Assembly: GCA_905215195.1 (NCBI GenBank)
Contig: CAJMPF010000057.1
Span: forward strand, 1-9,002
DNA: 9,002 nt
Origin: an uncultured bacterium
GTDB taxonomy: Bacteria; Actinomycetota; Coriobacteriia; Coriobacteriales; Coriobacteriaceae
Direction: 5' to 3'
Shown: positions 1 through 6,711 of the stretch, piece by piece
Numbering within the stretch: position 1 is the stretch's first letter
Layout: each line of letters begins with the position of its first letter
Translations under genes and position numbers: made by a program
Notes under the pieces: generated by a model
Databases searched by the model: none
Seen by the model: the letters and a program-made list of their open reading frames with translations, nothing else
Told to the model about the DNA's origin: nothing

Positions 1-1242
1 GCTGCCGATGCGGACGCTGCCGACACCGCTCGCCCGACCGCCCCGCACTCCCCCGCCGCGAGCCGCGATCTGGGGACCGCTGTCTCGAACACTGCGAACG
101 CCGTGGGCACCTTTATCGCCCAGGGTGCCTCGGCCATGCGCGAGATGAACGCCGCGAAAAAGGCACTTGCCGATGCCCGCGCCCACCTGGCCGAACTTGA
201 GCAGCGCATTGCCGATCAGGCCGAGGAACTCGAGACGCGCCAGGATATCGCAGGCCGCTACGAGCAGATCGTCGCCGACCAGCGTCAGGCGATCGCCACA
301 GCGCAAAAGACCGCTGCGGCAGCCGAAATCGATCGCGATGTCCATGCTTCCAAAGTAGCAGAGCTCAAGGGTCAGCTCGAACAAATGAAGACAGAGGATG
401 ACGCGACTGAGCTCCGCCTGAAGGCCGCGCTCGATGCCGTGGAGGCCCGCGAGGCGAGCTCACGCGAGACCGGCAACCGCCTCGTTCGCCGTCTTGAGGA
501 TTCCAAGCGCATCCGCGACAAGGTGCAGGCTGAGCGAGACGCCGGCATTGCCGCCGCACAACAAACCGTCGACGCCACGCGCGCCCAGCTCGAGACACTG
601 CGTCATGAGTATGCCGAGCTGCAACGCAATCCCTCGGCAAATCCCGCCAACTATACGGTGCGCACCAGCGAGCTCTCGATGCAGATCTCCGACACGGCAG
701 ATGCCCTGCGTAAAGCCGAAGAAGATGTCCCGCGCATCACCGCCGACCTTGAGCACTCGCTTGCCGCAGCCGAGCAGGCCGTCGAGCAGGCGCAAGCCCC
801 CATCGCCGACGCCAAGCGAGCCCATCAGGCCGTGACGGCAGAGGCCGATGTCGCGCGCGACGAGTTGCAGACCGCAAAAACCGCCGCTGCAACGCGCCAG
901 CGCGAACTGCGCGAGAAGATCGCCGCCGAGGACAAGGCACGCCGCGACCAAGAGCAGAGCATCGCCAACGCCCAAGCAGATGCCGCACATGCACAGTCGA
1001 TCATCGAGCAGGCGACCGAGGTACACGACCACCCAGAGATCACTGAGTCGCTTGCAGGATCCTTGGCCCGAGACGAAGCCGAACACGCCGAGACCGAACG
1101 AGAAGTCGCCCAGCTCGAGGCCACCGAGGACGCGGTGCGCGAGCGCACCCGCGACTCACGCATCAAATTCACCGGCGCCATCGTCTGCATTGTCGCCGTG
1201 ATTCTGGTGATCATCCTGATCTGGCTGTTCGCGAGCAAGTAA
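1..1242 (+). CDS. Long coiled-coil protein with C-terminal membrane anchor (5'-partial)
   Basis: The frame is open from base 1 to the TAA at 1240-1242, giving 413 visible residues. The GTG at 103 has no ribosome binding site before it and in-frame coding continues upstream (Ala/Asp/Pro-rich), so the real start is outside the window. From about visible residue 50 to 385 the protein is almost all Ala, Glu, Gln, Arg and Lys with heptad-like spacing, the signature of a long coiled coil. One likely break lies near the Asn/Pro segment NPSANPANY (about residues 211-219). The last ~24 residues, starting FTGAIVCIVAVILVIILIW and ending FASK, form one strong transmembrane helix with almost nothing after it, as in tail-anchored proteins; most of the chain would then be cytoplasmic. 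I do not recognise a family. A structural or envelope-tethering role is possible, but function is unknown. Codon use is GC-rich, like queA and unlike the arc block. Confidence 0.85.
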   Translation, partial: AADADAADTARPTAPHSPAASRDLGTAVSNTANAVGTFIAQGASAMREMNAAKKALADARAHLAELEQRIADQAEELETRQDIAGRYEQIVADQRQAIATAQKTAAAAEIDRDVHASKVAELKGQLEQMKTEDDATELRLKAALDAVEAREASSRETGNRLVRRLEDSKRIRDKVQAERDAGIAAAQQTVDATRAQLETLRHEYAELQRNPSANPANYTVRTSELSMQISDTADALRKAEEDVPRITADLEHSLAAAEQAVEQAQAPIADAKRAHQAVTAEADVARDELQTAKTAAATRQRELREKIAAEDKARRDQEQSIANAQADAAHAQSIIEQATEVHDHPEITESLAGSLARDEAEHAETEREVAQLEATEDAVRERTRDSRIKFTGAIVCIVAVILVIILIWLFASK

Positions 1243-1268
1243 ACCAGCCGCCAAAAAACGCTCAACGC

Positions 1269-1333
1269 AGTTGCGGTGAGATAGTTCCTGTTTAGCCCAA
1301 AAAGGCCAATTCAAGAACTATCTCACCGCAACT
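1269..1333. repeat. 65-bp element with 19-bp perfect terminal inverted repeats
   Basis: AGTTGCGGTGAGATAGTTC (1269-1287) is matched exactly by its reverse complement at 1315-1333, with 27 nt between them. The centre can add two base pairs past one mismatch (TG 1289-1290 with CA 1312-1313) and a short GCC/GGC pairing around an A-rich loop. No T-tract follows the stem on either strand, so it is not a clean intrinsic terminator, although it lies just after the coiled-coil gene and could act as one weakly. A 19-bp perfect match is far beyond chance in so short a region. A REP/MITE-like dispersed element is my inference. Confidence 0.8.
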
Positions 1334-1378
1334 TATTTAGATCGACGCAAGGCAACCTACCCCTGTTGCACCAAACTC

Positions 1379-1432
1379 TTGACATAAGGAGTGTCCCCAG
1401 GTGCCGGCACAAAAGGAACGTCCCCAAGTGCC
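1379..1432. repeat. Two tandem degenerate 27-nt repeat units (GGCAC...GTGCC type)
   Basis: Units at 1379-1405 and 1406-1432 abut and match at 20 of 27 positions. Both share the core GTCCCC(A)(A/G)GTGCC. The second unit is bounded by GGCAC and GTGCC, an inverted 5-bp end pair; the first has lost its left GGCAC. Read on the minus strand, the units carry GGGGAC followed by TCCTT. From memory, such GGGAC...TCCTTTTGTGCC sequences recur between genes in Coriobacteria and Clostridia, but I could not check that here. Confidence 0.6.
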
Positions 1433-1468
1433 AACAACGGCGACGCCGAGGTTTGGCGAAGTCAGCGA

Positions 1469-1567
1469 AAACCCGCCAGAGCGAGCAAGGTGCCTTGAAA
1501 CAAGGCGGCATTGACCTTCTGGTCATGCCGCCGAAGTTGAAAGGCAGATTGCCGCTCTGGCGGGTTT
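1469..1567. repeat. ~99-bp long imperfect hairpin with 15-bp perfect ends
   Basis: The ends AAACCCGCCAGAGCG (1469-1483) and CGCTCTGGCGGGTTT (1553-1567) are exact reverse complements. Further in, GCAAGGTGCCTT (1485-1496) pairs with AAGGCAGATTGC (1541-1552) with two mismatches. The tip GGCGGCAT (1504-1511) pairs with ATGCCGCC (1525-1532), then GACC with GGTC around a TTCT loop, with one bulged T at 1512. So nearly the whole element folds on itself. That is typical of a non-autonomous mobile element or a structured RNA; there is no coding evidence. It lies 12 bp from the hairpin at the end of queA. Confidence 0.75.
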
Positions 1568-1579
1568 GCAGCGTCGACC

Positions 1580-1608
1580 GGTTACGGCGTTTGTAAAACG
1601 CCGTAACC
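1580..1608 (-). terminator. 13-bp perfect hairpin at the queA stop codon, possible terminator
   Basis: GGTTACGGCGTTT (1580-1592) and AAACGCCGTAACC (1596-1608) pair perfectly around a 3-nt loop. The outer base overlaps the last base of the queA TAG stop on the minus strand. Position and strength suit transcription termination of queA, but no T-tract follows (the minus strand continues GGTCGACGC). It could instead be the edge of the repeat cluster or an mRNA-stabilising hairpin. Confidence 0.45.
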
Positions 1609-2819
1609 TACAGAATGAGCATGGCGTCGCCAAAGCTGAAGAAGCGGTAGCGCTCCTCGATGGCAGCGGCGTAGGCATCCATGATCTGGTCGCGGGTGGC
1701 AAGCGCGCTCACGAGCATCATGAGCGTGGAGCGCGGCACATGGAAGTTCGTGATCAGCGCATCGACCACGTGATAGGTCGAGCCGGGCATGAGGTAAAGC
1801 TGCGTCGTGGCGTTCTCGCGCACCACGATGTCACCGCGGCCAAGCGTATCGGCCCCGTCCTCGCGGCCTTCAAAATAGCGCGCCGTCACGGCCGGATCGG
1901 ACACCGGTGCCTCAGCGTCAAAGGCGCTTTCGAGCGAGCGCACCGCCGTGGTACCAACAGCGATCACACGATGGCCCTCGGCCTTTGCCTTATGCACGGC
2001 GTCGACAACCTCCTGCGACACATGATAGCGCTCCGTGTGCATCACGTGCTGCGTGGGGTCGTCCTCCTCCACCAGACGGAAGGTATCGATACCCACCTCG
2101 AGCTCGACGGCGGCAAACTTGGCGCCCTTGGCCTCAATTGCAGCCATGAGCTCGGGCGTGAAGTGCAGGCCAGCCGTGGGAGCAGCGGCCGAGTGCTCCT
2201 CCTTCATGGCGTAGACGGTCTGGTACTTCTCGGGATCGCCCTCGTAATCGGTAATGTAGGGCGGCAGCGGCACGTGACCGGCAGCGTGGATGGCCTCGTC
2301 GAGCGTGCGCGGCTCGCCGGCAGCATTGCAACCGGCCGGCTCAAAACGCACCAGACGGCCGCCGCGGCTATCGGTGACAAAGTCGACAACCTCGGCCGTC
2401 AGCACCACGGGAGCCCCCTCGGGCGCATGGGCGCCACCGGCGCGATACTCAATATGAGCACCGGGCTTCAGGCGCTTGCCCGGCTTGACCAAGCACTCCC
2501 AAACATGGCCCAACGGATCCACGTCCTCGCGGCGCTTGAGCAGCAGAGTCTCGACCACGCCGCCCGAGCCGGCTTTGCGACCGATCAGGCGAGCCGGCAT
2601 CACGCGCGTCTGATTGATGACGAGCACGTCGCCCGGCTCGATATAGTCGATGATGTCGCGGAAGATGCGGTGCTCAACGGTACCGCCGTGCTCCAGCGGC
2701 GTTCCCGCCTGGGAGCCCTTGCGATCCACCACCAGCAGGCGGCAGGAGTCGCGCGGCTCGGCAGGAGCCTGGGCAATGAGCTCTTCGGGCAGGTTATAGT
2801 CAAAATCATCGGTACGCAT
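1608..2819 (-). CDS. queA: S-adenosylmethionine:tRNA ribosyltransferase-isomerase QueA
   Basis: QueA transfers and isomerises the ribose of S-adenosylmethionine onto 7-aminomethyl-7-deazaguanine at the wobble position of certain tRNAs, giving epoxyqueuosine; it is cytoplasmic. The 403-residue product has the family motifs in order: VLVINQTRVMPARL (65-78), GHVPLPPYI (181-189), YQTVYA (199-204), APTAGLHFT (213-221), the VGIDTF loop (242-247), MHTERY (260-265), AVGTTAVRSLES (287-298), ITNFHVPRSTLMMLVSA (356-372) and YRFFSFGDAMLI (391-402). It is longer than typical ~340-355-residue QueA, mainly through an acidic insertion at about 299-338. I chose the ATG at 2819 because GAAAGAGG lies 5 nt before it; a GTG at 2834 would place that binding site inside the gene. 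Strongly GC-rich, unlike the arc genes upstream. It is 133 nt downstream of arcB on the same strand, so read-through is possible, but no functional link is expected. Confidence 0.96.
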   Translation of the reverse strand: MRTDDFDYNLPEELIAQAPAEPRDSCRLLVVDRKGSQAGTPLEHGGTVEHRIFRDIIDYIEPGDVLVINQTRVMPARLIGRKAGSGGVVETLLLKRREDVDPLGHVWECLVKPGKRLKPGAHIEYRAGGAHAPEGAPVVLTAEVVDFVTDSRGGRLVRFEPAGCNAAGEPRTLDEAIHAAGHVPLPPYITDYEGDPEKYQTVYAMKEEHSAAAPTAGLHFTPELMAAIEAKGAKFAAVELEVGIDTFRLVEEDDPTQHVMHTERYHVSQEVVDAVHKAKAEGHRVIAVGTTAVRSLESAFDAEAPVSDPAVTARYFEGREDGADTLGRGDIVVRENATTQLYLMPGSTYHVVDALITNFHVPRSTLMMLVSALATRDQIMDAYAAAIEERYRFFSFGDAMLIL

Positions 2820-2837
2820 CTTTGCCTCTTTCACAAA

Positions 2838-2868
2838 GCGCGTCAGTCGAAAAAATCGACTGACGCGC
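2838..2868 (-). promoter_or_regulatory. Strong hairpin in the arcB-queA gap, just upstream of the queA RBS
   Basis: GCGCGTCAGTCGA (2838-2850) pairs perfectly with TCGACTGACGCGC (2856-2868) around a five-base A loop (T on the minus strand). On the minus strand the stem is followed only by TTTGTG and then the queA binding site GAAAGAGG (2825-2832). It could be the terminator of the arc operon. However, it leaves only 18 bp before the queA start codon, too little for a separate downstream promoter, so any queA mRNA probably carries it in its leader. Confidence 0.55.
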
Positions 2869-2899
2869 GCATCATTCTCCCCTGTATCCTATCAGCTTG

Positions 2900-2945
2900 T
2901 TGAGAGAAATATAGTATGGAAACAGATTTGCGACTGTTTTCTCAA
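2900..2945 (-). terminator. Weak nested inverted repeats just after arcB
   Basis: AAACAG (2920-2925) pairs with CTGTTT (2934-2939), and the flanking TTGAGA (2900-2905) pairs with TCTCAA (2940-2945), about 8 nt past the arcB stop. The stems are short and AT-rich and no clear T-tract follows on the minus strand. A weak or factor-assisted end for the arc operon is possible; confidence is low. Confidence 0.25.
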
Positions 2946-2952
2946 CGCCCCG

Positions 2953-3963
2953 CTACTTAAGCGTTGCGTACATCACCGCCTTAATCGTATGCATGCGATT
3001 CTCCGCTTCTTGGAAAACACGAGACTTATCGGACTCAAAAACCTCGTCCGTGACTTCCATTTCGGTAACTCCAAACTTCTCAGCAATTTCGGCACCAACA
3101 GTAGTATTAGTATCGTGGAAGCTCGGAAGGCAGTGGAGGAAAATCGCCTCGGGCTTTGCCATAGACATCACCTCAGCGGTCACACGATACGGCGACATGA
3201 GCTTAATGCGGCTTTCCCACAGCTCTGCGGGCTGACCCATGCCAACCCAAACATCCGTGTAAATTACATCGGCATCACGAGCGCCTTCCTCAATATCCTC
3301 TGTAATGGTAACCGTCGATCCATGCTCGGCCGCAATACGACTACATTCTGCAAGGAGTTCAGGATTATAGGATGTAGCCCCCTCCGAATTTCCCCCGATT
3401 GGGCCGCAAGAACAGTAGTTAATGCCGAGCTTAGCGCAAATGACCATGAGCGAATCAGCGACGTTTCCGGCCGCCTTACCAAAAAATGTAAGTTTCCTGC
3501 CCTTAATCTCTCCAAACTCTTCACGCATGGTCAGAATATCGGCAAGCACTTGAGTCGGGTGAAATTCAGTAGTCAGCCCATTCCAAACGGGAACCCCAGC
3601 TTTTGCAGCAAGCTCCTCAACCTTCGCCTGTTCAAAGCCGCGGTATTCAATTCCGTCATACATGCGGCCAAGGACGCGAGCCGTGTCCTCAATCGACTCC
3701 TTTTTGCCCATCTGAGACGAGCCCGGATCCAAATAAGTTACACCCATGCCAAGGTCAAGTGCACCAACTTCGAAGGCGCAGCGAGTACGCGTGGAAGTCT
3801 TCTCAAATAGCAAAACAATATTCTTGCCTTCAAGGTATTTATGCGGAACACCGGCACGCTTCATGCTTTTGAAGTTAGCAGAAAGCTCAAGCAGATACTC
3901 AATCTCTTCCGTCGTGTAATCAAGCAGCTTCAGAAAACTGCGCCCAGCGATATTAACACCCAT
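2953..3963 (-). CDS. arcB: Ornithine carbamoyltransferase, catabolic-type ArcB, with atypical active-site loops
   Basis: In the arginine deiminase pathway this enzyme cleaves citrulline with phosphate to ornithine and carbamoyl phosphate. The 336-residue product shows the carbamoyl-phosphate motif STRTR (57-61), SQMGKKES (83-90), the close-to-family stretch DTARVLGRMYDGIEYRG (93-109), HPTQ (135-138), HCLP (277-280) and a C-terminus ending ENRMHTIKAVMYATLK. Start: the ATG at 3963 has GGGAG 9 nt upstream and gives MGVNIAGRSFLKLLDY; the ATG at 3972 would abut that site and is unlikely. Two loops are odd. The usual GDARNN-type loop reads GKAAGN (162-167), and the ornithine loop SMG reads GMG (241-243, within DVWVGMGQP). 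The second Asn, the Asp (237), His and Cys are kept. Most of the protein matches ordinary OTC, so altered kinetics is likelier than a new substrate, though another amine acceptor is possible. It is third in the operon, 32 nt after arcA. Confidence 0.88.
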   Translation of the reverse strand: MGVNIAGRSFLKLLDYTTEEIEYLLELSANFKSMKRAGVPHKYLEGKNIVLLFEKTSTRTRCAFEVGALDLGMGVTYLDPGSSQMGKKESIEDTARVLGRMYDGIEYRGFEQAKVEELAAKAGVPVWNGLTTEFHPTQVLADILTMREEFGEIKGRKLTFFGKAAGNVADSLMVICAKLGINYCSCGPIGGNSEGATSYNPELLAECSRIAAEHGSTVTITEDIEEGARDADVIYTDVWVGMGQPAELWESRIKLMSPYRVTAEVMSMAKPEAIFLHCLPSFHDTNTTVGAEIAEKFGVTEMEVTDEVFESDKSRVFQEAENRMHTIKAVMYATLK

Positions 3964-3995
3964 ATTCGCCATCTCCCATCACAGTGGATTTGCAA

Positions 3996-5240
3996 CTAAA
4001 TATCTTCGCGCCAGAAGGGCATGCTCATGCAGCGCGGGCCACCACGACCGCGGGACAGTTCCTCGGAGGGAACGACCAAAAGTTCCAAACCGTTCTTGTA
4101 GAGCTCATCATTTGTGACAACATTGCGCTCGTAAACACAGACTTTACCAGGAGCAACGGCAAGAGTGTTCGACCCGTCGTTCCACTGCTCGCGAGATGCC
4201 TCAACCATATCGCCGGCACCGCACTCAATAAGCTGCACCTTCTCCACGCCAGTAGCCATTTCAAGAATATGTTCAAGCGTGTCATCAATCTCTTGAACAG
4301 CGACCATTCCCTCAGAGTCACCACGAGTCAGACGATAAACACGAAGGGTCTCAAAAATACCGGGATAAACTGTGAACTTATCGAAATCCACCATGGTGCA
4401 AACGGTGTCAAGATGCATGTAAGCATAGCCGTTGGGGATTTTAATAGCGTAAACGGTATCGATCTCAGAATTCCCAGATCCCCAGAACAAATTCTTTGCA
4501 AGCTCCTCAATCGCAGCCGCCTCAGTTCGCTGGCTAATTCCAATAGCCAAGGTATGAGCGTTAATGTTAAGCACATCACCGCCCTCGATATGCCAGGGAT
4601 TCTTATGGTCGTACCAAATCGGAGTCCCTGCATAATCGGGATGGTATTTGAAAATCGCTTCGTAGAAGGGCACTTCACGATCTCGCTGTTTCCAATACAT
4701 ATGGTGAAGCAGAACGCCTTTGCCCACGGAAGCAAGAGGATCGCGAGAGAAATATGAACTCGGAAGAGGCTTCAACACCAAATCATCGGGCTTCGCATCC
4801 TCATTATCCATCATACTAAGCGTAGTCGAAACGCGAGGCAGCTCAAGGTCACGATAACGATACCCCCCCATAGCCTCAAGTACAAACTGATACGAATCTG
4901 AAATAGCGTCGAGCTTTTCACGAACAGCCTGCTCAAGCATAGGATTGACAATCCCGCTCTCAGCCATAAATGTATCGGTAAACTCAGCGCGAGCCGAGGG
5001 GCATGCATCCAGCGCTTCAGCAACGAGTTTCTCCATATAGAGAACCTCAACACCTTCGCTCCTCAGAAGATCCGCAAAGGCATCATGCTCCTTTTGAGCC
5101 ACATCAAGATAGAAGCAGTCGTGAATCCAGACATCCTCGAACTCTTCTGCCTTTACGTTCACAAGGTCACGACCAGGGCGGTGAAGCACAACTTTCTTGA
5201 GCTTACCAATCTCGCTGTGTACATTCAGTCCTTTAGACAT
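3996..5240 (-). CDS. arcA: Arginine deiminase (first paralogue, in the arc operon)
   Basis: Hydrolyses L-arginine to L-citrulline and ammonia in the cytoplasm, the first step of the arginine deiminase pathway. The 414 residues match the usual family length of about 410. Catalytic residues by comparison with the Pseudomonas enzyme: Asp167 in YFSRDP, Glu219 in HIEGGD, His276 and Asp278 in YMHLDT, and nucleophile Cys404 in GRGGPRCMSMP. Carboxylate-binding arginines are kept at Arg186 (YWKQR) and Arg238 (SQRTE), and the gate arginine at Arg399. The residue normally Asn just before FTRD (PxPNxYFTRD in typical enzymes) is Ser161 here (PLPSSYFSRD). The ATG at 5240 has GGAG 8 nt upstream. The gene starts 28 nt after the transporter and is followed 32 nt later by arcB, so all three are almost certainly one transcript. 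Base composition is clearly lower in GC than queA. Confidence 0.95.
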   Translation of the reverse strand: MSKGLNVHSEIGKLKKVVLHRPGRDLVNVKAEEFEDVWIHDCFYLDVAQKEHDAFADLLRSEGVEVLYMEKLVAEALDACPSARAEFTDTFMAESGIVNPMLEQAVREKLDAISDSYQFVLEAMGGYRYRDLELPRVSTTLSMMDNEDAKPDDLVLKPLPSSYFSRDPLASVGKGVLLHHMYWKQRDREVPFYEAIFKYHPDYAGTPIWYDHKNPWHIEGGDVLNINAHTLAIGISQRTEAAAIEELAKNLFWGSGNSEIDTVYAIKIPNGYAYMHLDTVCTMVDFDKFTVYPGIFETLRVYRLTRGDSEGMVAVQEIDDTLEHILEMATGVEKVQLIECGAGDMVEASREQWNDGSNTLAVAPGKVCVYERNVVTNDELYKNGLELLVVPSEELSRGRGGPRCMSMPFWREDI

Positions 5241-5268
5241 TCCTGTTACTCCATTTCAGACATGAAAC

Positions 5269-6711
5269 CTACAGGGCAATAAGTCCCGAGATTGCTACGA
5301 ATACGATATTGATGAGCGACACGACCAAGAAGAATTTCCAAACGGTCTTCCACCACTGGCCAAGCTTGATCTTGCACACGCCCAAACCCGCTACAAGAAT
5401 GGCGCTAGTAGGACAGATCAAAGACATCGTCGCGCTACCCATGGAGAGAGCCCACACGGCGGCCTCGGGATTAAGGCCCATGAGTTCGGTCAAAGGTCCA
5501 AAAATGGGAGCGGTCAGTGCTGCAAGGCCAGATGAGCTGGGAACCAGAATCGCCAGGAGGTTCTCAACCGCATAAAGAAGCGTAGTAAAGAGAACCGCCG
5601 GGATGCCGCCCAGACCAGTGGCGAGCGCATTGAGGATGGTATCGATGATCATGCCGTCAGAGGCAATGACAAGGATGCCACGCGCAAGTCCAACGACAAT
5701 TGCCGAGAAAGCAAAGTCAGCGATACCCGCAACAAATTCCTGAGCGATGACGTCCTGACTAAAGCCCGCAATAACACCAGCCAACAGGCCCATGGCCAAA
5801 AAGACCGCAGAAATCTCGTTCATATACCAGCCCTGGGTCACAAGTCCCCAGATGATAAGGCACATACCAGCGATAAATACCGCAAGCACGCCTTTTTGAC
5901 GACCCGTAAATTCCGCGTCAAGGGCAGATTCATCGGCAGCGAACTCGACTTTCTTGGCGATATCATCCTCAAATGTGATCGATGACTCAGGGTTCTTCTT
6001 TACCCTTCGTGCATAGAGGACAACCCAAGTAATTGCAACGGCAGTCAAAACAACCCAGGCAATCATACGCAGCCACAGCTGGGGGTTGCCCTGAATACCA
6101 AGAATACCTTGCGCAATGAGAACATTAAACGGATTAATCGTTGAGGCGATGTAACCCGTGCGCGCTCCAACGAACACGACCATGAACGCCGTCATCGAGT
6201 CGAAGCCCATGGCCATCATAATTGGCATGAAGATCGCAAAGAACGGGAGAGTTTCTTCCGCCATGCCAAAGCTCGTTCCGCCCAATGCAAAGAGAACCAT
6301 CGCAATAGGAATAATTAGAATGTCTTTGTTCTTAAAGCGGCGAACGACACGACCCATTCCGCTCGTGATAGCGCCCGTTTTAGTAATAACCTGAAACGAA
6401 CCGCCCACAATCAAGATGAATGCAACGACCTCAATTGCCTCTTGTATACCGCGCGTTGGAGCCTGAAGAACATCGAAGACGCCTTGTCTGAGATCTACTT
6501 CATCCCCGGTTTCCTCGTCAATATATGTCTTTTCACTCTGCTCATACGTACCTGCGACAGTGACTTCACGACCGTTCACCTCCTGACGCTGATAGGACCC
6601 AGAGGGAACAATCCACGTGAGAACAGCGAAGATGACCATAAGTGCAAAGATGATCGCATATACGTGCGGGACCTTGAACTGCTTGATGCCTTTCGAACTT
6701 TCCGCTGCCAT
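5269..6711 (-). CDS. YfcC/DcuC-family transporter, probable arginine/ornithine antiporter (ArcD role)
   Basis: A 480-residue inner-membrane carrier of the C4-dicarboxylate anaerobic carrier-like (YfcC) family. Likely membrane segments start near residues 16, 92, 130, 155, 185, 213, 273, 298, 327, 370, 430 and 458. A soluble extracytoplasmic-type insert (about 37-88) follows the first helix and a charged loop lies at 235-272. Family-typical stretches are FALGGTSFGMAEETLPFF (141-158) and ARTGYIASTINPFNV (183-197), plus the late segment ILVPSSSGLAALTAPIFGP (388-406). The start at 6711 has a strong AAGGAGG site 4 nt upstream. As first gene of an operon with arcA and arcB, its likely job is exchange of arginine for ornithine, the role YfcC-type ArcD proteins fill in streptococci. 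Substrate is inferred from context only; the family also includes carriers of unknown or other substrates. Being first in the operon points to a promoter in the divergent gap at 6712-6964. Confidence 0.9.
   Translation of the reverse strand: MAAESSKGIKQFKVPHVYAIIFALMVIFAVLTWIVPSGSYQRQEVNGREVTVAGTYEQSEKTYIDEETGDEVDLRQGVFDVLQAPTRGIQEAIEVVAFILIVGGSFQVITKTGAITSGMGRVVRRFKNKDILIIPIAMVLFALGGTSFGMAEETLPFFAIFMPIMMAMGFDSMTAFMVVFVGARTGYIASTINPFNVLIAQGILGIQGNPQLWLRMIAWVVLTAVAITWVVLYARRVKKNPESSITFEDDIAKKVEFAADESALDAEFTGRQKGVLAVFIAGMCLIIWGLVTQGWYMNEISAVFLAMGLLAGVIAGFSQDVIAQEFVAGIADFAFSAIVVGLARGILVIASDGMIIDTILNALATGLGGIPAVLFTTLLYAVENLLAILVPSSSGLAALTAPIFGPLTELMGLNPEAAVWALSMGSATMSLICPTSAILVAGLGVCKIKLGQWWKTVWKFFLVVSLINIVFVAISGLIAL

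Larger units (their letters stand above)
1243..1607. other. Gene-free, repeat-dense intergenic stretch
   Basis: This 365-bp gap lies between the 3' ends of two converging genes (coiled-coil gene on +, queA on -). I see no convincing coding sequence: the short open frames crossing it run through inverted repeats and have no ribosome binding site. It instead contains four separate repeat structures, listed individually. Their packing between convergent genes, where no promoter is disturbed, fits a landing site for small non-coding mobile or REP-like elements. Confidence 0.7.

Noticed and set aside
103..1242. GTG at 103 as the start of the coiled-coil gene
   Set aside because: No ribosome binding site precedes it and the same frame stays open to base 1, so the gene most likely starts upstream of the window.
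1323..1596. Short open frames on both strands in the intergenic repeat region
   Set aside because: They run through inverted repeats, lack ribosome binding sites and give low-complexity Arg-rich or unstructured translations.
1269..1608. CRISPR array
   Set aside because: The repeats are different from each other, palindromic, and not regularly spaced with unique spacers.
1566..2903. 445-codon open frame on the + strand opposite queA
   Set aside because: It is the antisense shadow of queA; the minus strand carries every QueA motif, while this frame gives a His/Arg-rich product with no family signature.
2820..2952. preQ1 riboswitch upstream of queA
   Set aside because: Only a simple perfect hairpin with a homopolymer loop is visible; I see no compact aptamer with an A-rich pseudoknot tail.
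3964..3972. Upstream ATG (3972) as the arcB start
   Set aside because: The GGGAG site would touch the start codon; it is correctly spaced (9 nt) for the ATG at 3963.
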